Assembly: GCA_028285545.1 (NCBI GenBank)
Contig: JANQPA010000040.1
Location: 1 to 64,000 of the forward strand
Source: Saprospiraceae bacterium
GTDB lineage: Bacteria; Bacteroidota; Bacteroidia; Chitinophagales; Saprospiraceae
Direction: 5' to 3'
DNA length: 64,000 nt
Part shown: in pieces, positions 16,000-26,149 of the stretch
Numbering within the stretch: position 1 is the first letter of the stretch
How the letters are laid out: every line of letters starts with the position of its first letter
Program-made: the position numbers and the translations under genes
Notes under the pieces: generated by a model
The model's database searches: none
Told to the model about the DNA's origin: nothing
Seen by the model: the letters and a program-made list of their open reading frames with translations, nothing else

Positions 16000-16764
16000 C
16001 TATTTTTTATTAGAAGGTGTTTCGAAGGTCACGGGAGGGAATTCATCGCTTAGAGTTATTTTCTGATGTTCATACCTCCAGACGCCAGAAGGTGTTGCTC
16101 CCCAGGAAGGCTGATTAACATTCCCAAAGCTCTGCATGGGACCAAAAACGTGTTGGAATTCCTGGTCCCCTATTTTAGAGCTCCATTTTATGGGTTCGCC
16201 CTTTTTGTTAAGTACAAAACTGGCGATAAAATCATTGCTGCTTTGATCATAAACATTGAAGCTGAATTGATCATCTCCTATTTCAACTCTGGATAGAGGG
16301 GTTCTACTTGCAAGACGGTGAAAAACGACCAATGCTTGTCTTTTCCAATAGGCTAATTCAAACACATGGCGAGTACTGTCAATAAGATTTACCTTATCTC
16401 CCTGCTGATCCCAGCCTCCCTTTGGTGTCCAGGCTATTATCTGATCGCCGGTAGGGCGCTTTAAAATAAATTTACCAAAAGGCTGATTCAGGCTCATCCA
16501 GAAGACTTCGTCCCAGGGTTCTTCTTCACGGGCATAGAAGCCTTTCAACTCTACGTATATGGATTGCGCTTTTTCCCATGCTGAAGTTCCACCTATGGTT
16601 TGGAACATTCTTTCTACTAAGTCTAAGGCTTGTTTATCACCGGAAAGTTGTTGACCCGAACAAGGTTCAATTAAATAGATATTTGTTGCAAAAATCAAAC
16701 AAAGGACCAAGGCGATCCTACTTGTCATTCTGGAATTGAAAATGACTTGAAAAGAACTTTTCAT
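16000..16764 (-). CDS. Secreted protein of unknown function, LolA-like pattern
   Basis: 254 aa with an N-terminal hydrophobic segment (RIALVLCLIFATNIYLI). The mature part begins QALDLVERMFQTIGGTSAWEKAQSIYVELKG, a pattern seen at the start of DUF6503/LolA-like beta proteins, where a GG-x-W segment precedes strands that form a half-barrel. Many Trp residues follow (WDEVFWMSLNQPFGKF; WTPKGGWDQQGD). No catalytic motif is seen. It probably sits in the periplasm and is the first gene of a two-gene unit with the phosphatase-VOC protein. The protein at 49382-50164 has a similar opening. Confidence 0.6.
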   Translation of the reverse strand: MKSSFQVIFNSRMTSRIALVLCLIFATNIYLIEPCSGQQLSGDKQALDLVERMFQTIGGTSAWEKAQSIYVELKGFYAREEEPWDEVFWMSLNQPFGKFILKRPTGDQIIAWTPKGGWDQQGDKVNLIDSTRHVFELAYWKRQALVVFHRLASRTPLSRVEIGDDQFSFNVYDQSSNDFIASFVLNKKGEPIKWSSKIGDQEFQHVFGPMQSFGNVNQPSWGATPSGVWRYEHQKITLSDEFPPVTFETPSNKK

Positions 16765-16906
16765 TTTAATAGGTTTTTCTGATAAACTATGTTTGAAAAT
16801 GTCAGCGCGAATCTATAGTTATGAAGAAAAACCAAGGCCCCGATTTTTTAATTGTGGCCAATTTAAATAGGGTATCTCGATGAGAGTTCGGGAAACCATC
16901 AAAAAG

Positions 16907-18013
16907 TCATTGTTTACTTTTGTATTGAGTTGGGGTCATTCCAGTATGTCGCTTAAAAGCTCTGGTAAAAGTATTTTTGGTATTAAAACCTACTTCCATT
17001 GCTATTCCCATAAAACTCAAATGGGCATATTGGGGGTCGGTAATCATTTTTTTAGCTTCTCTAATTCGATAAGAATTGATCAGATAAGTAAAAGAATAAC
17101 CGAATTCCTGATTTATTAATTCGGAGAAGTATCGAGAATTGATGGATAACCGATTACAAAATTCCCGTGCCGATAAATCTCCATTCAGGTATATTTTTTC
17201 TTTTTCTAAAATTTCCAAAATCTTTGCTTTCAGTTCATGAGATTGATCTCTTCCCATGCTACTGGCTTTCATATTGAAATCTGCTCCCTTTATTATTTTT
17301 GATTCTTTGATGGCCCAGTAACTAATAAAATGAATTAGGATGGAGGAGGCCAGCACTGCAGAAAGCATCATATAATATTTAAAGGAGTTTGTAAAAACCA
17401 TTATTAAAATGGCTATAACGGCAAAGGTCAAAAAACCTTGAAAGACTCGGGTGTAATAAACCAGCCACCGCAAGGAGGCCAATTGTTTTTTGTGGTTACG
17501 ACCAGAATAAGATTTCTTTTTACGCTCAATAAAGAATAACGACCTTTTGCAATAAAAAAAACCAGAAAGGATAATCAGCCCATAATAAATAATCCTGTCT
17601 GGAGGAATCTTACAATAGTCAGGATTGGGAGCACTATACAAAGAAAGTTTGACCTCGGCAGAAAGTATATAAAAAGGTAAAATGACCAAAAAACAAATAA
17701 TAGCAGGCACCAAATGGATCACATCCCATCCATTCACCTTCGTCTTTTCCTTTATGGTAAATTGTACATAAAAGTAATATAGAGGGCCAAGTAGATAAAA
17801 CAAAGGAACAAAAGCAGCCATTGAATGTGGTATGGCAGAAAATTGGCCTTCAAGGATTAGATACTCCTTGAAAAGGTAGCCAGACACAATAATCAGTAGC
17901 AATGCCAAAAAAATATTTTCATGGGATTTTTTCCGGATACTTGTTATTAAAATTAAAGTAAGGAAAATTCCATGTATAGCACTAAGTAGGAAAAGAGAAG
18001 AAATGAATTCCAT
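16907..18013 (-). CDS. Membrane-anchored AraC-family regulator
   Basis: Start set at ATG 18013, before the first hydrophobic helix (FISSLFLLSAIHGIFLTLIL). About seven membrane helices precede a C-terminal AraC domain at about residues 270-368. Helix-turn-helix phrases are SAREFCNRLSINSRYFSELI and IAMEVGFNTKNTFTRAFKRH, ending GMTPTQYK. It has the same plan as 9123-10235 but a diverged sequence. It precedes, in transcription order, the 16000-16764 gene and the phosphatase-VOC gene, so it could control them; that is inference from position. Confidence 0.87.
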   Translation of the reverse strand: MEFISSLFLLSAIHGIFLTLILITSIRKKSHENIFLALLLIIVSGYLFKEYLILEGQFSAIPHSMAAFVPLFYLLGPLYYFYVQFTIKEKTKVNGWDVIHLVPAIICFLVILPFYILSAEVKLSLYSAPNPDYCKIPPDRIIYYGLIILSGFFYCKRSLFFIERKKKSYSGRNHKKQLASLRWLVYYTRVFQGFLTFAVIAILIMVFTNSFKYYMMLSAVLASSILIHFISYWAIKESKIIKGADFNMKASSMGRDQSHELKAKILEILEKEKIYLNGDLSAREFCNRLSINSRYFSELINQEFGYSFTYLINSYRIREAKKMITDPQYAHLSFMGIAMEVGFNTKNTFTRAFKRHTGMTPTQYKSKQ

Positions 18014-18169
18014 CAATAATAGAAAATATGCCAATTAAAGATTAAAACTAACCAAAAGGTGGAGTTTGACCTATTAATGGTCTGTTAAAAAAAGAAGCTT
18101 TCGGTCTATAAATTCCTGTGAAAATCTTAAACTCCCAATTCTATATTCAAAACCACAAAACCTCTTTCC

Positions 18170-19009
18170 TTAATTCCTCCATTTTCTATATACTTTGCTG
18201 AAATATTTCGGATCATTAAAACCACATAGGTCAGCTACTTCAGTGAGAGTATACTCCTTTCTTTCAAACAACAATCTAGCTTGATCCATCCTTATTCTCT
18301 TCAAATAATTGTGTGGAGTAGCACCAAAAAATTTTCTAAAATTCCTGTGAAAATAAAATTCAGATAAATTAGCAGCCCGAGCCATATCTGAAAGTGCTAT
18401 CGATCTTCGGTAATTATCATGGATAAAATGCCTGCCCATTTGGATTCTGCGGTAAAGCTCTAGCCTGGTCATTTTTTTATTGCTTTCCAGTTGCCCTATA
18501 TTTTTCGTTATGGATGTGGCATGTATCACTAGGTTTTCTGCTAAAGAAATAAGAAAATCTAGCCGCTGCTCAGGGGCTATCAATTCCTGATAAAATGTTC
18601 TATTCAGGCAATTATGAAAAAGGGTACCCTTAGAGGATGTTGGAATATTTAAAAACAAATCACAGGTATTGTCTATTTCGATATGATCCAAATTTTCAAC
18701 AATGGTTTTTTGATAAGCATATTTAATTTGGGAAAGCAATTGAATATCAAAAAAATAACAGTGACCCAGTACTTCAGCAGAAGATTTGACATTCAACTCA
18801 ACGGCTTGCCCAGGGTTAACCACCATGAAATTATTAGCAGACAAATTATGCCACTTATTATCGATATTGTAATTTTCGACTCCCCTCTCAACATATTTTA
18901 ATGAAAAGTTAGTAGCAGTATATTCGTTCTCATATCGGATCAAGGAGGATTCAACAATATAATTTGCAGTAGTACCGCAGCGCAGTTTTGTTATGGTGTT
19001 ATTTTTCAT
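18170..19009 (-). CDS. Soluble AraC-family regulator
   Basis: 279 aa with an N-terminal cupin-like sensor of about 150 residues (WHNLSANNFMVVNPGQAVEL) and a C-terminal AraC domain at about residues 185-279: HDNYRRSIALSDMARAANLS, FYFHRNFRKFFGATPHNYL, and YTLTEVADLCGFNDPKYFSK. The sequence ends at YRKWRN without the usual tail after the second helix-turn-helix, so it is slightly short at the C-terminus. It lies divergent from nothing obvious; target genes are not evident. Confidence 0.83.
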   Translation of the reverse strand: MKNNTITKLRCGTTANYIVESSLIRYENEYTATNFSLKYVERGVENYNIDNKWHNLSANNFMVVNPGQAVELNVKSSAEVLGHCYFFDIQLLSQIKYAYQKTIVENLDHIEIDNTCDLFLNIPTSSKGTLFHNCLNRTFYQELIAPEQRLDFLISLAENLVIHATSITKNIGQLESNKKMTRLELYRRIQMGRHFIHDNYRRSIALSDMARAANLSEFYFHRNFRKFFGATPHNYLKRIRMDQARLLFERKEYTLTEVADLCGFNDPKYFSKVYRKWRN

Positions 19010-19301
19010 GCAGTCGAGCTCAATAAGTTTGAAAATTATCCAATAGTCAGTATTCTATCGCTATACATATTGAGGCAAAATAATTTTAAAAAAAAGTCAA
19101 AGAACCTAATTATTAATCATTTTCATTCAAGGTGATTCAAAATTATTCATTACAAAAAACTTAAAAATTCACCGGTGTATTTAATGCATTAATTCTTAGT
19201 CCAATTATAGATTTATTTTTTATAAAAGATCTGCTTTTTTTAATCTCTCTCTTCTATTTTTCAACTAATAATTCCTTTAAAAAAACAGGATATTACATCA
19301 T

Positions 19302-20027
19302 TTAACAAAATTTGACCTTATTGAAATCTTTCAGTGTCCATTGTTGACTAGAAGCAATCTCCAGTGTTTCTTTTTCATATTGGACTATTGATAAGTCCTT
19401 ATCGGTTACAGTAAATTGTATTGGATTTTTTAATAAATACCGTCGTATAGTTTCATTAAGCCTAAGAATTTCCTCTTTAAATTCTTGGTCTCCGTCCAAG
19501 TGCCCCAAAACCAAAAAAAAATCATTATCCTTTTGGTATTTATGCAGTATTTGATGCTTAAAAAACAAGGAGTCTCTTAAAAGAAGTAATTGATTCTCTA
19601 CTTTTCCAGTTTTCTTATTAATTGGCCAACCGATTAAAACAAGTTGCCCGGTAGTTTCATTAATTTGGAAGCTGCGAATAAAAGCTTTCTGGTCCAGGCT
19701 TCTGAAAGCATCATAAGTTTCCTCAAAGCCACCAAATTGAATGGTCATTGGAAAAAATGAATTGAAGGTATCTATAAATCCTTCAAAGTTCATCTCCTGC
19801 TTTCGACCTTTCTTTTTCCAAATATTGGCGTTGTATATTTTTCCTTCCTCTACAAACTTTTCCAAGCCAATAATGGTAGCATGGATTTGAGGTAGTTGGT
19901 AGGGTTTGAAGTATTGGTGTAGGGGAGATTGTTTTATTAGATTCCAAATGTTTTGGATAAAATGTTGGAAGTTTTTTTCCTTTGGACCGTAGAGGGCAAC
20001 GAGGGTTTTTTGGGTTGATGTTTTCAA
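19302..20027 (-). CDS. Unknown protein, possible 2H-phosphoesterase-like
   Basis: 241 aa starting at TTG 20027; no nearby ATG fits. I do not recognise it with confidence. QLPQIHATIIGLE near residue 45 has the H-x-T form of a 2H phosphoesterase half-site, and FFLVLGHLDGD near residue 165 could be the second half, but it lacks a clear Ser/Thr after His. No signal peptide or membrane segment is present. A small direct repeat, TTTTCAAG twice, covers the presumed start. A dispersed repeat lies upstream at 20077-20174. Confidence 0.55.
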   Translation of the reverse strand: MKTSTQKTLVALYGPKEKNFQHFIQNIWNLIKQSPLHQYFKPYQLPQIHATIIGLEKFVEEGKIYNANIWKKKGRKQEMNFEGFIDTFNSFFPMTIQFGGFEETYDAFRSLDQKAFIRSFQINETTGQLVLIGWPINKKTGKVENQLLLLRDSLFFKHQILHKYQKDNDFFLVLGHLDGDQEFKEEILRLNETIRRYLLKNPIQFTVTDKDLSIVQYEKETLEIASSQQWTLKDFNKVKFC

Positions 20028-20076
20028 GTTTTCAAGTTTAGGGAATACTGTATTTTATGTGTAGTTGTTTATTGGA

Positions 20077-20174
20077 GCTTTTTTCGCACGCAGATTTCAC
20101 AGATTCCGCTGATAGCTTTCTGCCAAATTAGCGATATCCCTGACTGCCGGTAGGCAGTTGCGTGCGAAAAAGGC
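20077..20174. repeat. Dispersed intergenic element with 13-bp terminal inverted repeats
   Basis: The ends TTTTTCGCACGCA (20080-20092) and TGCGTGCGAAAAA (20159-20171) are perfect inverted repeats. Inside is a second hairpin, CTGCCGGTAGGCAG. There is no open frame. The CACGCA...TTCGGTCGTCAGGGATTTCCC stretch near 24528-24560 appears to be a partial relative. It resembles a MITE or REP-like element. Confidence 0.7.
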
Positions 20175-20240
20175 TTGTATGAATAGTACCACCTTAATGG
20201 CTACCCTTACTATACTAATAAGCCGCTAGCAATAAACTAA

Positions 20241-22937
20241 TTAGGGTTTTATTTTCTTCAAAGTTCGCTCCCGTTTATCAAAACTCACTCCTTCTTTAAT
20301 CCAATCTTTAGCTGCCTGCCCTTTTAAGTAATGATTAAACCACTCGCGGATCCGCTGATTATAATCTTTGCGGTGTTCTTCCCCGGCAATTCCATGATCT
20401 TCTCCTGGATAGACCAGCATGACAAAATCTTCATTACCGGCCCTTCGGGCGAAATTGTAGAATTCGACGCCTTGATGCCAATCAACTACCCCATCAGAGT
20501 CACCAAATGCCATTAGCATGGGGGTTTTTAATTCATGAACAGAAGCAGCCGGAGAATTACGTAGGTAGGCTTCCAAATCTTCCCAATAGGGTACATCCAT
20601 ACGAGCCTGACCAGTTTCCCAGTGATCTACTTCCGGGATACCAGGATTCCAGTGAATGGCTCCCATAAAGCTCAGAAAGTTGGTAATGGGAGCTCCTGCT
20701 ACTGAAGCAGCAAAGATATCTGTTTGGGTAGGCAAATAGGTGGCTTGATATCCACCCCAGGAATGTCCTACAAGTCCAACTTTAGATGGATCAATCAGAC
20801 CTTTTTCGCTTACTTTCTTTACAGCGGCCTCTACGGAAGCTAAGGCTGATTGGCCTGGCTCACGTGCCTCGTAAACAATATCGGGCGCTAACACGAAGTA
20901 GCCTTCACTGGTAAAAGTGGTAAAATTATAAAGGCTTTGCTCGGAGGGCACAAAGTAACGGTTTACCCAATTAGAAACGATCTCATAGGTATATACAACC
21001 ATTGGATACTTTTTCATAGGATCATAATTGGCTGGGTAAAATAAAGCTCCTTGCAAATCTCTGCCCGTAGTACTCTTATAATCGACTAATTCTGCTTTCC
21101 CCCAGGCATATTTTTCCTGAAAATGATTGAGTTTGGTCCTTTTCTCTGGATTATCAAAATTAGCATTAGTAGCATATAGGTTGGGACTAGTGGAAAAGTC
21201 TTGCGTCATATATACATAAGTATCTGCCGATTTGGCTTTCATCAGACCAGTTATTCTTTGAGAATTGTAAATTAATTCTTTAACCTGTCCTTTAGGCTCA
21301 ATCCGGGCATAGCCTGTTTTTTTGGTTTTTTTACCAGACATTCTACAATATACTGGCTTATCCAAATCTATAGATTTAGCTTCCGGGTCTATCCTTAAGT
21401 AACGGTAGATGATTTCGTCCTTGGCTCCATTGGTCAATTTAGTGGCTTTTTTCCCGTCAGGGGTGATTTTCCATATATCAAACTCATCATAAACCAATAC
21501 ACTTTTGTCCTCTTTTTCCCAGCCTGCGGAAAAATAGGGTGGATACTGTTTAACAGGATAATCATAAGCTTCATTTGCGAAGTTGGAGTTGACATCCTTA
21601 GTGATATTAGTGTGCGTTCCCTTTTTAATATCATAAACCCAATAATCCTTTCCTTTAAAATAAAGCAAGTAGTTGCCTCCAGGGCTGGCTCCGAAATTAT
21701 ACCTTACTTTTTCGATTACCTTCTTGCGTTCACCACTTTTCAGGTCTGTCAGATAACGATCTTCATAGTAGCGTCCAAATTTTCGTCCATAAGGATAGGG
21801 CTGATTATCTCCTTCCAGGACATATTGATCATTTTTTAAAATTTGGATGTTTTGCATAGCGTCCTGACCTATTTGCATAAAATGATCATTGTCCAAATTC
21901 CACTGGGCTAACAGTCCTCTCTTACTATCGCGGCTATACCTTGATCTTTGTTGTGGAAAAATCAAAACATCCTTTGCATGCCAAACCTGAACATCGGATA
22001 TTTTTTCTTTTTTCTTTGCTTTGCTGGTATCTTTTTTCTCTTTTTCAAGTCTGGGTTGTAGGTCTAAATAAAGGGCATCGCCATTGGCTGCCCAAAGGGG
22101 TTTTTTATATTCAGAAACACGGGCTGTAGCAGGAAAATTTTTATTTTTGGTAGGATCAAAAGTTTTCATTGAGGCTTGACCTCCGTCAAGTCCTGTCCAG
22201 CTAAGTACTATATGCTGTTTATCGGAATAGGGAGAATCCTCTTCTTTCATTGTTTTTATGACAGCAAGACTGGCTTTTTCATCATGCCAGGATAATTGGC
22301 TGTATTTAGACTTGGAAGCATCCAAGGTTTTCAAAACACCGGATTGGGGATTAAATAATTGGAGTCCATTCCCAGCATCATCTGCCGTTTCCATGATCAT
22401 GGCTATTAAGGGCATTTTTTCTGCCCAGGAAAATGTTTTTACATTTCCGAAGCTCAGTTGAGTCCCTTTATTTAAGTCTAGTACTTGTACATTAGATCCC
22501 TTGGCTTTGGCTTCATTTTTGGATTTGAGGGCTAAAAAGTTACCCGAATCGTCAAACTGGGCTGTGGTGATCTTATCAAATGATTGAATATCCCAGGATT
22601 CTAGCTTAACGAGTTCCTGTTTATTGTCTTTTGATTTTTTTTCTTCTTCCGAAGGAGTAACCCTGTAGGTAAGCCATTGAGAATCGTCAGAAAATTGAGG
22701 GTTAGTGCCATATTTAATGACTTTCAGGCTATCAGTTTGCAGGTTGCGAACCCGCAATTCATTTTTCTTATCAACTCTTCTTACAACATATGCCAGCCAT
22801 TGTCCATCAGGGGATATACGTCGAGTGCTAAAGGATTCCCATTGGCCATAATCATCAGGAGTAAGAGTAGGCTTTTCTTGTGCAAACAAGAAAAAGGGGA
22901 GTAAAAGAAGTACGATCAGGTGAATGTTTTTTTTCAT
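20241..22937 (-). CDS. S9-family prolyl oligopeptidase-like peptidase
   Basis: Start set at ATG 22937, which opens a signal peptide (MKKNIHLIVLLLLPFFLFAQ); a frame extending to 23120 is upstream noise. About 898 aa: an N-terminal seven-bladed beta-propeller (for example WLAYVVRRVDKKNELRVRN) and a C-terminal alpha/beta-hydrolase domain with Ser in GHSWGGYQ, Asp in GDSDGVVDWHQG and His in GEDHGI. S9 enzymes cleave small peptides, commonly after Pro or acidic residues. It is exported and would serve peptide breakdown in the periplasm or outside. It stands alone. Confidence 0.9.
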   Translation of the reverse strand: MKKNIHLIVLLLLPFFLFAQEKPTLTPDDYGQWESFSTRRISPDGQWLAYVVRRVDKKNELRVRNLQTDSLKVIKYGTNPQFSDDSQWLTYRVTPSEEEKKSKDNKQELVKLESWDIQSFDKITTAQFDDSGNFLALKSKNEAKAKGSNVQVLDLNKGTQLSFGNVKTFSWAEKMPLIAMIMETADDAGNGLQLFNPQSGVLKTLDASKSKYSQLSWHDEKASLAVIKTMKEEDSPYSDKQHIVLSWTGLDGGQASMKTFDPTKNKNFPATARVSEYKKPLWAANGDALYLDLQPRLEKEKKDTSKAKKKEKISDVQVWHAKDVLIFPQQRSRYSRDSKRGLLAQWNLDNDHFMQIGQDAMQNIQILKNDQYVLEGDNQPYPYGRKFGRYYEDRYLTDLKSGERKKVIEKVRYNFGASPGGNYLLYFKGKDYWVYDIKKGTHTNITKDVNSNFANEAYDYPVKQYPPYFSAGWEKEDKSVLVYDEFDIWKITPDGKKATKLTNGAKDEIIYRYLRIDPEAKSIDLDKPVYCRMSGKKTKKTGYARIEPKGQVKELIYNSQRITGLMKAKSADTYVYMTQDFSTSPNLYATNANFDNPEKRTKLNHFQEKYAWGKAELVDYKSTTGRDLQGALFYPANYDPMKKYPMVVYTYEIVSNWVNRYFVPSEQSLYNFTTFTSEGYFVLAPDIVYEAREPGQSALASVEAAVKKVSEKGLIDPSKVGLVGHSWGGYQATYLPTQTDIFAASVAGAPITNFLSFMGAIHWNPGIPEVDHWETGQARMDVPYWEDLEAYLRNSPAASVHELKTPMLMAFGDSDGVVDWHQGVEFYNFARRAGNEDFVMLVYPGEDHGIAGEEHRKDYNQRIREWFNHYLKGQAAKDWIKEGVSFDKRERTLKKIKP

Positions 22938-23269
22938 AACGACCAGTTTATTTATACGATAGCAAATGTGGTTTTTGAAGCTTACAAAGCAAGATTTTAT
23001 TCCAAGAGGTTCATAATGGTATGAAGTTCGAAATTTTTTTCCATCTTTAATAGTATAGACCACATTCATCCCTGGAGCTTTCATGCTAATCAACTTTTTT
23101 GTCTCCAAGCATGGTATCATATCCTAAAGGGGGATAGTCATTGTTGGTTTTAGTTATTGACGGGATATCACTAGTGTTAGGATAAGAAAAGTGGGAGTAT
23201 GTGCTTTCATTAGATAGGTGTTATGTTGCTTTTAAACAGACATGTCATGTCTTATCTGATCTACTTATT

Positions 23270-24391
23270 TCAAGCATTCAAATTTATGGTATACAACTTA
23301 TGAGAATGGGCCTTTCCCTTTAAATCTACATTCCCCATGGGAAGGATCTGGAATTTAGAAGTAGGCAAGCTTAATTGTTCGTATAGAGTTTCTGAAAGGA
23401 GCAGATCCACTCCCATTTCATTACATTTTGACTGTATCCTGGCCGTAGTATTAAGAATATCCCCTGAGAAGGCAATATCTCTTTTAATCAGACCAATCTC
23501 ACCACTGATAACCTTTCCACCGTGGATACCGACTTTAAAGGTAGGTACTATTCCGTATTTCTCTTTATAAACAGCTGCTTTTTCCTGAATGATCTGTTGC
23601 ACCTCAAAAAAAGCATTAATGCAATTATAATTTTCCAGGCCTCTTTGATAGGGCCAGCTCACAACCATTTCATCTCCCACATATTGATAAATTTCTCCTT
23701 TTGCCTTTAAAATTCCTGGTGTAGCATCTTTGAAGAAATCTTTAAGAAATTCAAAATATTGCATCTCCTCCAACTGCTCGGCAATAGTAGTAGAAGAGCG
23801 AATGTCCAAAAACATAAAAATGCGATCCTCTTCTTTAGGATGGAAATATTTTCCCATCAAAAAAGAATAGAAAATCCCAGGACCATATTTGTCATTAATT
23901 TGAATGCCAAGAATAGTGATTACGGCAATGATCAGCCAAAAAAAGTAATTTTTCACATTATCAATCCCTACTAAATATTCTCCTACTTGCGAGGGTAGCG
24001 AAGGATCAAAGATACTTACCTGCTGATCAACTGCGTGATAAATAAAAGATCCTATTGTGCTCATCAGGATAAAAAGAACGGTCGTACTCAGCACCAATAG
24101 TAATAGGGCCATACCATAGGAATGGGTCCTCAACCACCTATTTACTCTCGGTATTAAGAATAAACCTGCTAAAATACCTGCTACAAAAACCATAAGGCCT
24201 GTCGACTGTAGTAAAAGCCAGAATACAGACATATCAGGGACCGCATCATAATTAGTCAGAATCACCAAATCGTAAATTGCCTGTAGAATGGCTATACTTG
24301 TCCAAATGAGGGCTATTCTAATAGCTGTAGCAAAATTAGAGGATAATAATCTTCTTATCGATTGTCGTAGTTTCACCTTATCTTCTTTCAA
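23270..24391 (-). CDS. Membrane class III adenylate/guanylate cyclase
   Basis: 373 aa starting at TTG 24391. About four to five membrane helices fill residues 20-175. A class III cyclase homology domain follows at about 190-365: metal Asp in FMFLDIRSST, second metal Asp in YQYVGDEMVVSW, and the core FKVGIHGGKVISGEIG, AFSGDILNTTARIQSKC. These residues suggest an active enzyme that works as a dimer. It would make cAMP (or cGMP) at the inner membrane. The window also encodes a protein with a cyclic-nucleotide-binding domain (56947-58038), a possible target. Confidence 0.87.
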   Translation of the reverse strand: MKEDKVKLRQSIRRLLSSNFATAIRIALIWTSIAILQAIYDLVILTNYDAVPDMSVFWLLLQSTGLMVFVAGILAGLFLIPRVNRWLRTHSYGMALLLLVLSTTVLFILMSTIGSFIYHAVDQQVSIFDPSLPSQVGEYLVGIDNVKNYFFWLIIAVITILGIQINDKYGPGIFYSFLMGKYFHPKEEDRIFMFLDIRSSTTIAEQLEEMQYFEFLKDFFKDATPGILKAKGEIYQYVGDEMVVSWPYQRGLENYNCINAFFEVQQIIQEKAAVYKEKYGIVPTFKVGIHGGKVISGEIGLIKRDIAFSGDILNTTARIQSKCNEMGVDLLLSETLYEQLSLPTSKFQILPMGNVDLKGKAHSHKLYTINLNA

Positions 24392-24643
24392 TCCCTTGTA
24401 ACTAAATCTTTGGTTTTTCTTAGAAGAGTAAAATTACTAAATATTAGAAAAAAGAGGATAGATCTTATAAAGACAAATTTACAATTGCTTTATTAAAGGT
24501 GTAGTTACTTATTTTAGTTTTTTTTTCACGCAACCACCTTCGGTCGTCAGGGATTTCCCAGATAATGCAAATTTAATTTTCAAATCATCATAACATCGCA
24601 AAATTACAACATCAAATAATCTATCATTTTGCACATTTGCTAA

Positions 24644-25999
24644 TCAAATAAACCCTCCACTCCACAAAGCAACCACCACCAAAAAAGAAACAATTCCTCC
24701 AATCAAAGTAGCTCCACCATAAGAAAAAATAGCGTCCTTCACATTCAATCCACTTAATGAGGTACACACCCAGAAATAACTGCTATTCACATACTTGATG
24801 ATCACAGAACCTGAAGCGCCAGACAACATGGCTGCCTCCGGAGAAAGGCCCAAACTGCCTAACATCGGGGCCGTAATAGATCCTGCCGTGATTACTCCAA
24901 CCGTCGTTGAACCGGTAACCATGTTACCAATTATCCCGACAATGAAAGGAAGAATGATGGAAGGCAAATTATAATTGGTAAAAAAGTCAACAATATAATT
25001 AACGACTGGAGTGCCTTTTAATATTTCACTTAATGACCCCCCAAGCCCTGTTACCACCAAAATCATAGCCGACCCCCTAAGGGCATCTTCTATCCATTTG
25101 CTTTTGGAGTTTTGTTGGTCTTCTGAGGTTTTTATATTCCTAAATGTCAACCAAACACCGATGGTCAAAGCCACCACAGGCCAACCTAGATAAATAAATA
25201 TGGTGTGCCAACTACTTCCTTCCGGCATCGAAAATTTAGCTACGCTATACATGGAAATTAAGATAATGGGCACTACAATGGGTGCATAGGCCATTATTAC
25301 AGATCTGGTTTTGAGTGAAGAACTATCCACCTCATGAACTCTAAATTTTTCATCTGGCTTAGTAAGCACCCTAGGTCCTACAATCCACCTGCCCCAGGCC
25401 CATCCTGCCAGAGAGCCAGCCAAACAAATTATGCTACCGAAGACAATGGTTTTTCCAATATCTGCTCCCACCAGGGCAGCGGCAGCAAGTGGTCCAGGAG
25501 TAGGAGGCACAATAGCATGGGTAAGCTGCAAGGCACCCACCAATCCAGTTGACATGGCTGCAATACTGGTATTGGTAGCAATAGCTGAGGCATGTACCAG
25601 AGGGTTCAAAATCACATATGCTACATCTGAAAATATAGCTATCCCCAAGACAAAACCGGTAAGTGTCAGAGCTAATGGCATACGCCGGGAACCTACCAGT
25701 TTGATAATCGAGCGGGTGATAATATTGATTGCTCCGGTATGTTTTAGCCCCTCAGCAATAATCGATCCTAGGACTATCACTACCCCAATTTTACCTAAGG
25801 TTTTTCCAAATCCATTTTCGAAGGCTTTGATAAAGGTTTCCTGCTGTACTCCTGGTAATATTCCGAATAGCACAATGGGTATCAAAAGGGCAAGAAAAAC
25901 ATGCCATTTCCATCTGGCAATCAGGATTAATAAAAGGAGGATTACTAGAAGAAAACCTATTAAGGTGATAATTGGATTGGTGGCAACAGTGTCATTCAT
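24644..25999 (-). CDS. GntP-family gluconate/hydroxyacid:H+ symporter
   Basis: 451 aa, 12-14 hydrophobic helices. GntP family marks include ENGFGKTLGKIGVVIVLGSI, the loop HAIVPPTPGPLAAA, and MVTGSTTVGVITAGSITAPM near the C-terminus. The family takes up gluconate, glycerate, lactate-like or related acids with protons. It lies on the same strand just after the aminotransferase gene (151 bp) and beside the 2-hydroxyacid dehydrogenase, which points to a small hydroxyacid rather than gluconate. A long antisense open frame over it (25431-26018) is a shadow. Confidence 0.88.
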   Translation of the reverse strand: MNDTVATNPIITLIGFLLVILLLLILIARWKWHVFLALLIPIVLFGILPGVQQETFIKAFENGFGKTLGKIGVVIVLGSIIAEGLKHTGAINIITRSIIKLVGSRRMPLALTLTGFVLGIAIFSDVAYVILNPLVHASAIATNTSIAAMSTGLVGALQLTHAIVPPTPGPLAAAALVGADIGKTIVFGSIICLAGSLAGWAWGRWIVGPRVLTKPDEKFRVHEVDSSSLKTRSVIMAYAPIVVPIILISMYSVAKFSMPEGSSWHTIFIYLGWPVVALTIGVWLTFRNIKTSEDQQNSKSKWIEDALRGSAMILVVTGLGGSLSEILKGTPVVNYIVDFFTNYNLPSIILPFIVGIIGNMVTGSTTVGVITAGSITAPMLGSLGLSPEAAMLSGASGSVIIKYVNSSYFWVCTSLSGLNVKDAIFSYGGATLIGGIVSFLVVVALWSGGFI

Positions 26000-26077
26000 G
26001 TTTTACGATCTAGGATAGGAATAAATATGCTTTTCTTTTTTGCAATTCCTCAAATTTTCCGTACAGTTCCTCACTTG

Positions 26078-26130
26078 ATTTTTTGACACAGACTGGAACA
26101 GACTTAAAATGACTTGACACAGCTAACTGT
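26078..26130. repeat. Copy of the TTTTTTGACAC dispersed element (short)
   Basis: TTTTTTGACACAGACTGGAA followed by ACAGACTTAAAATGACTTGAC. It shares the TTTTTTGACAC end and the ACAGACTT word with copies at 31585, 48722, 59646 and 61703. It sits between the aminotransferase stop and the GntP start on the minus strand. Confidence 0.6.
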
Positions 26131-26149
26131 AAATTGTCATTTAAGTAAT

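Noticed and set aside
22938-23120. 61-codon N-terminal extension of the S9 peptidase frame
   Set aside because: The extension precedes a clear signal peptide at 22937 and has no conserved features; a cytoplasmic tail before an export signal is unlikely.
25431-26018. 195-codon open frame antisense to the GntP permease
   Set aside because: It is the complement of a well-conserved membrane protein gene; its composition (many Ile, Pro, Arg, Ser) is a typical antisense shadow and no family is recognisable.
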